Assembly (NCBI RefSeq): GCF_042646385.1
Contig: NZ_JBHRTO010000002.1
Span: 1-64,000 of the forward strand
Direction: 5' to 3'
Source of the DNA: Cypionkella sinensis
GTDB taxonomy: Bacteria > Pseudomonadota > Alphaproteobacteria > Rhodobacterales > Rhodobacteraceae
Length of the DNA: 64,000 nt
In this document: positions 31,510 to 40,735 of the stretch, piece by piece
How the letters are laid out: every line of letters starts with the position of its first letter
How positions within the stretch are numbered: position 1 is the stretch's first letter
The notes under the pieces: model-generated
Seen by the model: the letters and a program-made list of their open reading frames with translations, nothing else
What the model was told of the DNA's origin: nothing
Databases searched by the model: none
Position numbers and translations under genes: made by a program

Positions 31510-34401
31510 CTATTTCTCCAACACGGTCAGAATGGCATCTTTCAACTCGCGGTCCGAGAACGGCTTACCCAGAATGGTATAATTCTGCAACCCTTCCGCC
31601 CCGGTCACGCTGCGCCCGCCGGTCGCGAAGATCACCGGCAGATCGGGCTTGATCGCCACAGCACGCTGCGCCACTTCCACACCCGACATATCCGGCAAAC
31701 CGACATCGACGATCAACAGATCGAAATCTGCCGCCTGCAACAGCGCCAACGCCTCGGTGCCCGAACCCACGCCTTCCGCGACACAGCCGCTTTCGACCAG
31801 CCCATCGACCAGATCCATGCGGATCAGCATCTGATCCTCGCACACCAGCACCCGCAACCCAACGATGGCAGCCGAGGCCGTCACCACTTGCACAGGCGCC
31901 GACACGGCAGTCTCCGCCCGCTGCGAAGCAACGGCGACAGCAGGCGCACAGGGCTTGCCCAGCACTTCGCGGATTTTCAGCGCCAGTTGCTCTTGCGTGT
32001 AGGGTTTGCTCAGCAGTTGCACCCCCGGATCAAGCCTGCCGCCATGCACGATCGAATTGCGCGTATAGCCCGAGGTGAACAGCACCGGCAGATGCGGGAT
32101 CAGATGGCGCGCGCGGTCGGCCATCTCGCGGCTGGTGACTTTGCCCGGCATCACCACATCGGTGAACAACAGATCAATCCGCGCGCCGCTTTCGATCACC
32201 GCCAAGGCCCGCTCGGCATCGCGGGCTTGCAGCACGGTATAGCCCAGATCGTTCAGCAGATGCGCTGCGGTGATGCGCACATCCTCGTCATCTTCCACCA
32301 GCAGAATGGTCTCATGCCCGCCCGCCAGATCATCAGCGGTCAAGCTCGGCGGCAGTTCTTCGGCATCCAGCGAGCGGGGCAGATAGATTTTCACCGAAGT
32401 GCCACTGCCGATTTCGCTGTAAATCTTGATATGGCCGCCAGATTGTTTGACAAAACCGTAGACCATCGACATGCCCAAGCCAGTACCGCGCCCTTCGGGT
32501 TTGGTGGTGAAAAACGGGTCAAACACCCGCTCGATCACATCCGCCGACATGCCCGAGCCGGTGTCTGTCACCGCCAGCATCACATATTGCCCCGGCACCA
32601 CATCCAGATGCGCACGGGCATAAGCCTCGTCGAGATAGGCGTTGCCAATCTCGATGGTCAGCTTGCCGTGCCCTTCCATCGCATCGCGGCCATTGATCGC
32701 CATGTTCAGCACGGCGCTTTCAACATTGGTGGGGTCTACACAGGTGTTCCACAACCCACCGCCGACGATGGTTTCCACCTCGACACCCTCGCCGATGGCG
32801 CTGCGCACGATATTGCCCGCATCACGCAACAGCCTGCCCAGATTGATCACCTTAGGCGCCAACGGTTGCCTGCGCCCAAACGACAGCAGTTGCGAGGCAA
32901 GGGTCGCCCCCCGCTCTACCGCCTTCATTGCCAGTTCGATGCGCGGCAGCACGTCTGATCCGGGGTCGATGCGGCGCATCGCCAGTTGCAGACTGCCGCT
33001 GATGGTTTGCAGCAAGTTATTGAAATCATGCGCAATACCGCCCGCCAGATTGCCAATCGCCTCCATCTTCTGACTTTGGCGGAGGGCGGCGTTAACCACC
33101 TCAAGCTCGCGGTTGCGCTCGGCCACGCGGTCTTCGAGTGTCTGGTTGATCTGCGCAATCGCGGCTTCGGCCAGCTTGCGGTCTTCAATATCGGTGTTGG
33201 TGCCGACCCAGCGATCGACGACGCCCTCGGCCCTGTAGATCGGCACGGCCCGCACGATGAACCAGCGATAGACGCCATCATAGCGACGGATGCGGAACTC
33301 GGTCTCGTACAACTGGCCCGTCGCGACCGCCGCCGCCCACTGCGCCGCGGCAGTCGGCAAATCGTCGGGATGCACCGCCTGACCCCAGGCCGAGCCGTAA
33401 AGCCCAGCCTCATCAAGCCCGGTATAGGCATAGGCCTGATCGTTCAGCCAGTCCAAGCCGCCATCGGGTGCGGCGGTCCAGACCTGATTGGGCATGGATT
33501 GCGCCATGACGCGGAAACGTTCGCGCGTCTCGACCAATTCGGATTCGGCGGCCTTTTGTTTGGTAACGTCATGGCCCTGCACGAAAATGCCGGTGGTCAA
33601 ACCTTCCGAGTCGCGCATGGGCTGAAAGATGAAGTCGACATGACGCTCGATTTCAGCGCCGCCTTCGGTTGGGCGCAGCCGCACCACCGCGCCTGTCTGC
33701 GAAAACGGTGTGCCAGACGCATAAACCTGATCCAGCAATTCAAAAAAGCCCTGCCCCTGCAACTCGGGCAAGGCCGCCCGCACGGTTTGGCCCAACACAT
33801 CCGCCCGCCCAATCAACTCTTTATAGGCGTCGTTGGTCAGTTGGAAAACATGCTCTGGCCCCGACACAATGGCGATAAAGCCGGGGGCCTGATCAAATAT
33901 GGTTCGGAAAAACTGCGCGATGCTGCCAAGCTCTAGGTTCTGCCGCGCCACCACTTCGGCCCGGCGCACCATCGTGGTGTGATCGGCGGGGTTCGCCGCA
34001 CGCTCCGCCGCCGAAGCGACATAAAGCTCGGTCACGTCATTGGTGTTTTGCAGCAGATATTCCACCGCCCCCTGCGGATCCAGCAGCGGCGTGTGTGTCG
34101 CGCTCCAATACCGGGCCTGCGCCGTGCCGTCCGCCGTGGTGATCGGATACGGGATCAGCGGCAGATGATCAGTGACGCCGCTTTCAAACACCCGCTTGAA
34201 CGAGGCGTTCAGCATGCGTTCGGCGATAGAGTCGGGCGGGGCGGGAAATTCTTCGGTGATGATACGGCCAATCACCTGCGCGCGGCTACGGCCAGTGACG
34301 GTCAGATAGGCATCATTCGCCCAGATCATCCGCAAGTCGCGGTCCAGCAGCACATGCGGCGAGGGCGACGAAGCGAAGATGGCATCCAGATCAATCAACA
34401 T
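31510..34401 (-). CDS. Hybrid sensor histidine kinase (PAS-PAS-PAS-kinase-REC-REC)
   Basis: A 963-residue cytoplasmic protein. Three PAS domains cover about residues 1-135, 165-290 and 300-415. The kinase core has EAIGNLAGGIAHDFNNLL (histidine near 458), the N-box region and DPFFTTKPEGRGTGLGMSMV. Two receivers follow: ETILLVEDDEDVRI with its aspartate in LLFTDVVMP, and LRVLVCEDQMLIRMDL with LLIVDVGLPDMSG. No membrane segments are visible. No dedicated partner gene adjoins it, and the input signal is unknown. Confidence 0.93.
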   Translation of the reverse strand: MLIDLDAIFASSPSPHVLLDRDLRMIWANDAYLTVTGRSRAQVIGRIITEEFPAPPDSIAERMLNASFKRVFESGVTDHLPLIPYPITTADGTAQARYWSATHTPLLDPQGAVEYLLQNTNDVTELYVASAAERAANPADHTTMVRRAEVVARQNLELGSIAQFFRTIFDQAPGFIAIVSGPEHVFQLTNDAYKELIGRADVLGQTVRAALPELQGQGFFELLDQVYASGTPFSQTGAVVRLRPTEGGAEIERHVDFIFQPMRDSEGLTTGIFVQGHDVTKQKAAESELVETRERFRVMAQSMPNQVWTAAPDGGLDWLNDQAYAYTGLDEAGLYGSAWGQAVHPDDLPTAAAQWAAAVATGQLYETEFRIRRYDGVYRWFIVRAVPIYRAEGVVDRWVGTNTDIEDRKLAEAAIAQINQTLEDRVAERNRELEVVNAALRQSQKMEAIGNLAGGIAHDFNNLLQTISGSLQLAMRRIDPGSDVLPRIELAMKAVERGATLASQLLSFGRRQPLAPKVINLGRLLRDAGNIVRSAIGEGVEVETIVGGGLWNTCVDPTNVESAVLNMAINGRDAMEGHGKLTIEIGNAYLDEAYARAHLDVVPGQYVMLAVTDTGSGMSADVIERVFDPFFTTKPEGRGTGLGMSMVYGFVKQSGGHIKIYSEIGSGTSVKIYLPRSLDAEELPPSLTADDLAGGHETILLVEDDEDVRITAAHLLNDLGYTVLQARDAERALAVIESGARIDLLFTDVVMPGKVTSREMADRARHLIPHLPVLFTSGYTRNSIVHGGRLDPGVQLLSKPYTQEQLALKIREVLGKPCAPAVAVASQRAETAVSAPVQVVTASAAIVGLRVLVCEDQMLIRMDLVDGLVESGCVAEGVGSGTEALALLQAADFDLLIVDVGLPDMSGVEVAQRAVAIKPDLPVIFATGGRSVTGAEGLQNYTILGKPFSDRELKDAILTVLEK

Positions 34402-34540
34402 CCGCGCGGTCCTCGTGGCAGGGTGGGCCGACTGCTGCGCGCCCGATCAAAGGTTGCTTCCGGGTTAAACAAGCACATAACTTTGTCAACACGGCCCGTG
34501 CCATGCTGTCGGACATTTACCACTGAACGGATAATGTCGC

Positions 34541-34575
34541 AAAAAGGCCCGCCGACAAGGGCGGGCCTTCTTTTT
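34541..34575 (-). terminator. Terminator of the PRC-barrel gene
   Basis: GGCCCGCC and GGCGGGCC form a stem with a 6-base loop and a T-run on the minus strand, 14 bases past the stop codon. Confidence 0.88.
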
Positions 34576-34588
34576 CATGAAATGGCTG

Positions 34589-35407
34589 TTAGCCTTCATA
34601 CTTCGGCAGGGCTTCCAGTTGCTCTTTGGTCTGCCCCAGATAGACACGCAGCTCGTCGCCATCGGCTTGTTTCAGGATGTCCACATCGGCCAGCGGCAGG
34701 GCTACGGGCTTTACGCCCATGCCAAGGAAACCGCCGACATCAATGATCACGTCCGAGACCTTGCCATCTGCCGACAGCACAAGGTTGGCCACTTCGCCGA
34801 TCGACGCATCGGTGGCATCATACACCTTGGCGCCGGTCAGTTTTTCCGAGGTCAGCATCGTGGCATCCGCCGCGACATAGCCGTCCTTGGTCATCGGTGC
34901 GCGCGCAGCGCCTGCGGCCATCGCATCGGTCGCAGTGGCATCAGCCGCAGGCGCAGCCTCGGTCGCCGGAGCCATCGCATCACCGTTCATCGCATAGGGC
35001 GGTGCCGCTTCGAAATCGGCGCGCTTGGCCGACATCACCAGGAAGAAGTCATCCGGCTTGTCTGCGGTGGCGCTGTCGCTGACGAATTTGATCGCCTCCA
35101 TGCCAACGGCGACCTGACGCTCGCCCATGCCAAGGAAACCGCCGATATCAACCAGAACCGCATCGACCTTGCCATCGCGCGAAAGGATCACGTCGTTGAC
35201 TTCGCCGATGTCATCCCAGCCTTCTTGGGTGCCGTTGTATTCGGTGGCATCAATCGCAGCTTCGGATGCGTAGATGCGCATCCCGATAAAGTCCGAGGCC
35301 CGCACATTCATCGGATCGGCAGCAGCGCGAAACGCAGCAACGTCTTGTGCAACAGCGGCACCGGCAAGACCAGCAAGCAGGGCGGTGGAAAGCAGAAGCT
35401 TTTTCAT
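34589..35407 (-). CDS. Secreted protein with two PRC-barrel domains
   Basis: A 272-residue protein with a clean signal peptide (MKKLLLSTALLAGLAGAAVA). Two PRC-barrels follow: GWDDIGEVNDVILSRDGKVD ... VDIGGFLGMGERQVAV (about 55-115), and ASIGEVANLVLSADGKVSDV ... IDVGGFLGMGVKPVAL (about 195-255). An Ala/Thr/Asp-rich linker joins them. It is likely periplasmic or surface-associated. Its EcfG-like promoter suggests stress induction. The ATG at 35407 follows GGAGATAGAG. Confidence 0.88.
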   Translation of the reverse strand: MKKLLLSTALLAGLAGAAVAQDVAAFRAAADPMNVRASDFIGMRIYASEAAIDATEYNGTQEGWDDIGEVNDVILSRDGKVDAVLVDIGGFLGMGERQVAVGMEAIKFVSDSATADKPDDFFLVMSAKRADFEAAPPYAMNGDAMAPATEAAPAADATATDAMAAGAARAPMTKDGYVAADATMLTSEKLTGAKVYDATDASIGEVANLVLSADGKVSDVIIDVGGFLGMGVKPVALPLADVDILKQADGDELRVYLGQTKEQLEALPKYEG

Positions 35408-35450
35408 CTCTATCTCCAATATGATGTGACGCATTCAGCGCTGTCTGAAA

Positions 35451-35475
35451 AACGTCACTCCTACCGTGTGGTTCC
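35451..35475 (-). promoter_or_regulatory. EcfG-like promoter of the PRC-barrel gene
   Basis: On the minus strand GGAAC (35471-35475), 16 bases, then CGTT (35451-35454). The start would be near 35444, giving a 37-base leader. Confidence 0.6.
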
Positions 35476-35498
35476 GAAATTAATCAACAAATTCAATC

Positions 35499-35523
35499 GG
35501 AACCAGATAGTCATTCGCGCGTT
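35499..35523 (+). promoter_or_regulatory. Divergent EcfG-like promoter facing into the MFS gene
   Basis: GGAAC (35499-35503), 16 bases, then CGTT (35520-35523). It mirrors the promoter at 35451-35475; the two -35 boxes form an inverted repeat (GGTTCCGA/TCGGAACC). No plus-strand gene follows, so a transcript would run antisense into the MFS gene. Confidence 0.4.
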
Positions 35524-35613
35524 GCGGCGGAACGTGCTGTGCCGAACAGGTCGCAAAAGGGCAACAAATACTGGCTTTGCCGCCCCTTTGCCGATCAGAA
35601 CAATTCCGCCGCT

Positions 35614-36777
35614 TTACGCAGCCACAGCCACCCGCTGACGGCCCAGCCAGACCAGTGCCAGCCCCGTGGCCGCCGTTACGCTGCCGATCACCGGCACCGC
35701 CGCATAGCCAAACCCCGCAGCAATCACCGCCCCGCCCAAGGCCGCGCCAATGGCATTGCCCAGATTGAACGCCCCGATATTCACCGAAGACGCCAGACCC
35801 GGCGCATCGGCTGCGGCCTGCATCACCCGCATCTGCACCGGCGGCACAATGGCAAAAGCCGCAGCGCCCCACAGAAACACGGTGATCGCAGCCCCGATCT
35901 GGCTGTTCAGCGTCAGCGGAGCCACCAACATGATCGTGGCAAGTGCACCCAGAAAGATCGCCGTCGCCCCATCCAGCGACCAATCCGCCACGCGCCCGCC
36001 CAGCCAGTTGCCAACGGTAAAGCCCAGACCGATCAACACCAGCGCCAAGGTCACAAAGCTGTCCGAGGCCCCGGCCAAACTGGTCAGCACCGGCGCGACA
36101 TAGGTGTAAAGCGCGAACATCGCACTCGCCCCCAAAGTGGTGGTGCACAACGCCAACAGCACCTCGGGCCGGGTCAGCACCCGCAACTCGCGCCGCACAT
36201 CAGGCCGCGCCCCTGCCGCCGTCGCAGGCAAAGCCAGCCACAGCGCCGCCATGGTCAAAAGCCCCAGCAGCGCGGTTGCGCCAAATGCCGCCCGCCAGCC
36301 CACGCTTTGCCCGATCCATGTCGCCACCGGCACACCGCCGATATTGGCGATGGTCAGGCCCATGAACATCGTGGCCACGGCACTCGCCTGCTTGTCCTTT
36401 GGCACCAGACTGGCCGCCACCACCGACCCCAGCCCGAAAAACGCGCCATGATTCAGGCTGGTGACAACCCGCGCCGCCAACAACGTCCAGTAATCCGGCG
36501 ACAGCGCCGACATCACATTGCCCAGCGTGAAAATCGCCATCAGCGCCATCAGCGCCATGCGCTTGCCAAAGCGCGCGAACAGCAGCGTCATCGTCGGCGC
36601 GCCCACCATTACCCCGATGGCATAGGCGCTGACCAGCAGCCCCGCCGATGGGATCGAAACCCCCACCCCCTCGGCGATCACCGGCAGCATCCCCATCGGC
36701 GAGAACTCGGTGACGCCAATGCCAAAAGCCCCGATGGCAAGGGCCAGAAGTGGCCAGTTGAATTTTTGCGTTTGCAT
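35614..36777 (-). CDS. MFS transporter (AraJ-like efflux type)
   Basis: A 387-residue membrane protein with about twelve helices, the MFS motif MTLLFARFGKRMALM after helix 2, and GVTEFSPMGMLPVIAEGVGV at the start. This beginning is typical of AraJ/YdhP-like efflux proteins. It follows the aldo/keto reductase gene by nine bases and is probably in the same operon, under the divergent LysR regulator. Confidence 0.88.
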   Translation of the reverse strand: MQTQKFNWPLLALAIGAFGIGVTEFSPMGMLPVIAEGVGVSIPSAGLLVSAYAIGVMVGAPTMTLLFARFGKRMALMALMAIFTLGNVMSALSPDYWTLLAARVVTSLNHGAFFGLGSVVAASLVPKDKQASAVATMFMGLTIANIGGVPVATWIGQSVGWRAAFGATALLGLLTMAALWLALPATAAGARPDVRRELRVLTRPEVLLALCTTTLGASAMFALYTYVAPVLTSLAGASDSFVTLALVLIGLGFTVGNWLGGRVADWSLDGATAIFLGALATIMLVAPLTLNSQIGAAITVFLWGAAAFAIVPPVQMRVMQAAADAPGLASSVNIGAFNLGNAIGAALGGAVIAAGFGYAAVPVIGSVTAATGLALVWLGRQRVAVAA

Positions 36778-36786
36778 GATGTTTCC

Positions 36787-37611
36787 TTACGCGACCCAGT
36801 CCGGGGCCAGACCCTCGGGGCTGACGATGCGGCCGTTCGCACGGGCGAGGCCGGTGATTGCGGCCATCTCGGCCTCGGTCAAAGTGAAGTCAAAAATGGC
36901 AAAGTTCTCGGCCAGACGGGCGGGTTTGGCGGTCTTGGACAGGGTGATCACCCCTTGCTGCATCAACCAACGCAACCCGACTTGCGCCGCCGTCTTGCCA
37001 TGCCGAGCGGCAATCTCTGCGATCAGCGCATCACGCGGCACCGCGCCATCGGCCATGCCGAAATAGGCGGTCAGCGCTGTGCCGGTCTGCTGCGCCGCCG
37101 CCACCATGGCGGATTGGTCCAGATAGGGATGCATCTCGATCTGGTTGGTCACGATGGGCGCAGCGCTGGCGGCAACCGCCCGACGCAACTGGTCGCGGTT
37201 ATAGTTGCTGACGCCGATCAGCCGGGTCTTGCCCGCCGCCTGCGCCGCGTTCAGCCATTCGATCTGGCGCTCAACAGGCACCGCATCGCCGGGCCAATGC
37301 GCCAGCAGCAGATCGACCCGGTCCACCCCCAGTTTCTCCAGACTCTCATCGACCGAGGCCATGAAACGCTCGGCGCTGTAGTTCGCCACCCAGACTTTCG
37401 TCGTCAGGAACAGATCGTCACGTCTGGCCCCCGCCGCCGCCAGCGCCCGGCCAAGCGCAGCCTCATTCTCATAAATCTGCGCGGTGTCGAAATGCCGGAA
37501 ACCCGTTTCCAGCGCGGCGGGGACCACCGCTTCGACCTCGGCCTCGGTCATGCGGAACACGCCAAATCCAAGCGCGGGGATGCTGGCCCCATGGGCCGTT
37601 ATGGTTTGCAT
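36787..37611 (-). CDS. Aldo/keto reductase
   Basis: A 274-residue TIM-barrel NADPH-dependent oxidoreductase. The catalytic tetrad is visible: aspartate and tyrosine in FRHFDTAQIYENE, lysine in FLTTKVW and histidine in LLLAHWPGD. It resembles the DkgA/B-type reductases for small carbonyls. It is probably induced together with the MFS gene through the divergent LysR regulator. Confidence 0.9.
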   Translation of the reverse strand: MQTITAHGASIPALGFGVFRMTEAEVEAVVPAALETGFRHFDTAQIYENEAALGRALAAAGARRDDLFLTTKVWVANYSAERFMASVDESLEKLGVDRVDLLLAHWPGDAVPVERQIEWLNAAQAAGKTRLIGVSNYNRDQLRRAVAASAAPIVTNQIEMHPYLDQSAMVAAAQQTGTALTAYFGMADGAVPRDALIAEIAARHGKTAAQVGLRWLMQQGVITLSKTAKPARLAENFAIFDFTLTEAEMAAITGLARANGRIVSPEGLAPDWVA

Positions 37612-37742
37612 ATCATCTCTCCTGTCACACGGCAGGTGCCGCTGTCGCGCAAGGCAAAGCCATCGCTGTCATCGACCTGCCTTTGCAATGACGCTGACAT
37701 AGACCTGCCGTCGGGCCTTGATAATCCGGCCAATCTTCGCAT

Positions 37743-37767
37743 CATCTGTGAACATACTTCACAGATG
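37743..37767. promoter_or_regulatory. Perfect dyad operator for the LysR regulator
   Basis: CATCTGTGAA and TTCACAGATG, 5 bases apart, form a 25-base perfect dyad that ends 9 bases before the LysR start codon and 131 bases before the aldo/keto reductase start. The position fits autorepression plus divergent control. Confidence 0.65.
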
Positions 37768-37776
37768 AGGACAGAC

Positions 37777-38685
37777 ATGGACAATCGCGCCGGCGAAATG
37801 CAGGTGTTTTTGCGGGTGGTCGAAAGCGGCAGCTTCTCGGAAGCCGCGCGGCATCTGCGCATGACGCCCTCCACCGTCTCAAAGCTGATCGCGCGGATCG
37901 AGGCCCGGCTGGGTGTGCGCCTGCTTGAACGCTCCACCCGGCGGCTGTCGCTGACCGGCGAGGGGCGGATTTATTACGACCGCAGCCAAAGCCTGATCCG
38001 CGAACTCGATGCCGTCGAGCGTGATCTGACCCAAGGCGCGGCCAGCATCACCGGCACCGTCCGGGTTTCGGCATCGGTGGGCCTTGGCATGGTGGCCATC
38101 GAGCCGCTTCTACCCGCTTTCTGGCAAGAGTTTCCGCATATCGCGCTGGATCTGTCGATCTCGGATGAGGTGGTCGATCTTTATCTCGACCGCACCGATG
38201 TGGCCTTTCGCGTCGGCCCCTTGGCCAACTCCGGGCTGACCGCGGTAAAGCTGGGTTCTGCACCGCGCAAGATCGTGGCAGCATCCGCCTATCTGCACCG
38301 CCGCGGCACCCCGCAAACTGCCGCCGATCTGGCCGATCACGCCTGCCTTGGCTTCAACTTCCGCCGCGTGGCCCCGGTCTGGCCGCTGCACGACGGCAAC
38401 CGGGTGGTGGATAGCCACGTCTCCGGGCCTCTATCTGCCAACAACGGCGAAACCCTGCGGCGGATGGCGCTGGCGGGCATGGGCCTTGCGCGGATGGGCG
38501 AGTTTCACATCCGCGACGATCTGGCCAGCGGTGCCTTGGTCGAGGTGCTGGCCGATGCCATCGCAGGCGACCGTGAAGATGTGCATGCGGTGTTTCTGGG
38601 CGGCGATCACATGCCGCGCCGGGTGCGGGCGTTTCTCGATTTCATGGTGCCAAAGCTGCGCACCTTTCTGGCCGTCGCGGACTGA
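37777..38685 (+). CDS. LysR-family transcriptional regulator
   Basis: A 302-residue regulator with an N-terminal winged helix (FLRVVESGSFSEAARHLRM, then TPSTVSKLIARIEARLGVRL) and a periplasmic-binding-like effector domain from about residue 90. It is of the type adjacent to redox or efflux genes. I chose the ATG at 37777, with TGAGGA upstream; the ATG at 37765 lies inside the operator dyad. Confidence 0.9.
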   Translation: MDNRAGEMQVFLRVVESGSFSEAARHLRMTPSTVSKLIARIEARLGVRLLERSTRRLSLTGEGRIYYDRSQSLIRELDAVERDLTQGAASITGTVRVSASVGLGMVAIEPLLPAFWQEFPHIALDLSISDEVVDLYLDRTDVAFRVGPLANSGLTAVKLGSAPRKIVAASAYLHRRGTPQTAADLADHACLGFNFRRVAPVWPLHDGNRVVDSHVSGPLSANNGETLRRMALAGMGLARMGEFHIRDDLASGALVEVLADAIAGDREDVHAVFLGGDHMPRRVRAFLDFMVPKLRTFLAVAD

Positions 38686-38751
38686 GTTGCCCCGTTTGCG
38701 GGCCGCCGAAGTTTCGCCTAAGGTCGCGCCAGTTCGGATCAGGAGTCTTCC

Positions 38752-39543
38752 ATGCAATCTTACACCTTCAGCCACGCGATCACCCGCAAGCCCTCGCGCA
38801 GCATCATCGCGGGCCTGCGCGCGGTCGATACCGGCACGCCGGATCTTGGCGTCATGCAGGCGCACCATGTCGATTACATCGCAGCCCTGCGCGCGACCGG
38901 GGCCGAAGTGATCGAGCTGGACGCGCTGGAAGCCTTCCCGGATTCGGTGTTTGTCGAGGATACCGCCCTCTGTCTGCCGCAAGGTGCCGTGGTGATGCGC
39001 CCCGGCGCACCCTCGCGCTTGGGTGAAGCCGCCGAAATGGCCCCACATCTGCAAGCACTTTACGGCACCGTCCTGCGCATCACGGGCGACGACAGCTATA
39101 TCGAGGGCGGCGACATCCTGACGACCGAGACCGAAATTCTCGTCGGCCGCTCGGCCCGCACCAATGCCGCCGGGGTGGCGGAACTCACCCGTCTGGTCGC
39201 CGACTGGGGCCTGCCGGTGCGCGAAGTTTTCACCCCGCCGGGGGTTTTGCACTTCAAAACCGATTGCTCGCTGCTGGACGCTGAAACCATCCTCTCCACC
39301 CGCCGCCTTGCCGCATCTGGCTGCTTTGCGGGCTACAAGATGATCTATGTGGCCGATGGCGAAGAAGCCTGCGCCAACACCATCCGCTTCAACGATCTGG
39401 TCATCATGCCCGCAGGCTTCCCGAAAACCCGCGCAACCTTGGATCAGGCGGGCTACAAGGTCGTCGAGATCGGCAACAGCGAATGCGCCAAACTCGATGG
39501 CGGCATGTCGTGTCTCTCGCTGCGCTTCACCCCGAAACGCTGA
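38752..39543 (+). CDS. N(G),N(G)-dimethylarginine dimethylaminohydrolase (DDAH)
   Basis: A 263-residue pentein-fold enzyme. It has the substrate-loop segment DSVFVEDTALCLP, ITGDDSYIEGGDIL, the catalytic histidine in VLHFKTDCSLLD (near 166) and the nucleophilic cysteine in DGGMSCLSLRF (near 253). It would convert methylated arginines to citrulline and an amine. It is alone with its own ribosome site (AGGAG) and is followed by a hairpin-forming repeat. Confidence 0.9.
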   Translation: MQSYTFSHAITRKPSRSIIAGLRAVDTGTPDLGVMQAHHVDYIAALRATGAEVIELDALEAFPDSVFVEDTALCLPQGAVVMRPGAPSRLGEAAEMAPHLQALYGTVLRITGDDSYIEGGDILTTETEILVGRSARTNAAGVAELTRLVADWGLPVREVFTPPGVLHFKTDCSLLDAETILSTRRLAASGCFAGYKMIYVADGEEACANTIRFNDLVIMPAGFPKTRATLDQAGYKVVEIGNSECAKLDGGMSCLSLRFTPKR

Positions 39544-39557
39544 CTTCATCTTGGCCT

Positions 39558-39615
39558 AAATACTCCCGCCGGAGGCTTCCGTCGCTGGCGGGGGGAGCCT
39601 CCGGCGGGAGTATTT
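39558..39615. repeat. Paired GCCTCCGGCGGG-type element forming a perfect hairpin (copy e)
   Basis: Two inverted 19-base copies (39558-39576 and 39597-39615) match perfectly with a 20-base gap, 14 bases after the DDAH stop. The left tail reads AGGCCAAGATGAA and the right tail ACCAATGTGAAGG. Confidence 0.78.
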
Positions 39616-39721
39616 ATCACCAATGTGAAGGGTTAAGCGCTTGCGCGGATTGAATTTCACGCGGCAATATGGTGGGGATTGATGCGGATCGCGAAACAAT
39701 GTGGGATTGGTTGAGGCGAGT

Positions 39722-40723
39722 ATGACTGACCCAAAGCCTGCGGGCCAGACCTTCAATATCGTGGCCGTGGTGCAATCGGGCCGCTTGCAATATGAGGCGT
39801 TGCTGCTGGCCGCCTCTTTGCGCGCCACCAACCCTGATTTCGCCGGAAAGCTCTATCTGGCCGAACCGCAGCAAGGCGGCGCGTGGCCGAAATCGGTCGC
39901 TGTCACCAACCCGGCCCTGCGCGAGGTGCTGACCAACCTTGGCGCCGAATTTCTGCCGTTTGAAGCGCGGCATTTCGGCGAAAGCTATCCGCATGGCAAC
40001 AAGATCGAGGCACTGGCCGCCCTGCCCGACCAGCCCTTCCTGTTTCTCGACACCGACACGCTGATCACCGGCGATTTCGCCAGCGTCGGGTTTGATTTCG
40101 CCAAGCCCTCGGCCTCAATGCGGCGCGAGGGCACTTGGCCCACGCAGGAACTTTACGGCCCCGATCTTGGGCAAACATGGGCGGCGCTTTATGATCGCTT
40201 TGGTCTGGATTTTGTCAGCACCATCGACACCAGCCAGCCCGAAAACTACTGGCAGCGCTTCCTCTATTTCAACGCAGGCTGGTTTTTCCACGAAAGCCCC
40301 AAGGCCTTTGGCCAGCGCTTTCTCGACTATGCCCTGACCATCCGCGATGACCGCCCCGAGGCGTTGATCTGTCAGGAAATCTACCCCTGGCTGGATCAGA
40401 TCGCCTTGCCCCTGGTGATCCACAGCTTTGGCGGCGGGCGACCGGGGCCAGAGTTGGCGGGGTTGGATGGCGATGTGACCTGCCATTATCGCACATTGCC
40501 CCTGCTTTACGCCCGCGAAACTGACCGCGTGGTTGAGGTTTTGGAACAAGTGGCCGGAGAAAAGGAAATCCGCCGCATCCTGCGCGATCACGAGCCTGCC
40601 CGCCTGATGATCTACCAGAACCGCGGCCGCAAGGTGCGCGCGCTGTTCGACCGTGACGATCTGCCCCGGCGCGAACAAGCCATCCGCTTTGTGCTGAAGC
40701 GCGAAGGCCTCTGGCTGCGCTAG
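39722..40723 (+). CDS. Glycosyltransferase-like protein with DTD motif
   Basis: A 333-residue soluble protein with a GT-A-like fold. It has an N-terminal strand-helix (NIVAVVQSGRLQYEALLLAA), the segment YPHGNKIEAL, and FLFLDTDTLITGDF, where DTD is the expected metal-binding aspartate motif. Later come YFNAGWFF and PWLDQIALPLVI. The gene at 50652-51569 shares all these landmarks, so they are paralogues. Sugar and acceptor are unknown; a cell-surface polysaccharide is likely. Confidence 0.75.
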   Translation: MTDPKPAGQTFNIVAVVQSGRLQYEALLLAASLRATNPDFAGKLYLAEPQQGGAWPKSVAVTNPALREVLTNLGAEFLPFEARHFGESYPHGNKIEALAALPDQPFLFLDTDTLITGDFASVGFDFAKPSASMRREGTWPTQELYGPDLGQTWAALYDRFGLDFVSTIDTSQPENYWQRFLYFNAGWFFHESPKAFGQRFLDYALTIRDDRPEALICQEIYPWLDQIALPLVIHSFGGGRPGPELAGLDGDVTCHYRTLPLLYARETDRVVEVLEQVAGEKEIRRILRDHEPARLMIYQNRGRKVRALFDRDDLPRREQAIRFVLKREGLWLR

Positions 40724-40735
40724 CCCCCCACACCC

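Noticed and set aside
35539..38685. A 1048-codon plus-strand frame across the MFS, reductase and LysR genes
   Set aside because: Only the LysR part from 37777 is real; the rest is antisense to two genes. The plus-strand stress promoter at 35499 does not rescue it.
38431..39549. A 372-codon minus-strand frame starting at the ATG of a dispersed element, antisense to DDAH
   Set aside because: Its composition and lack of motifs mark it as a shadow; the repeat-borne ATG is coincidental here.
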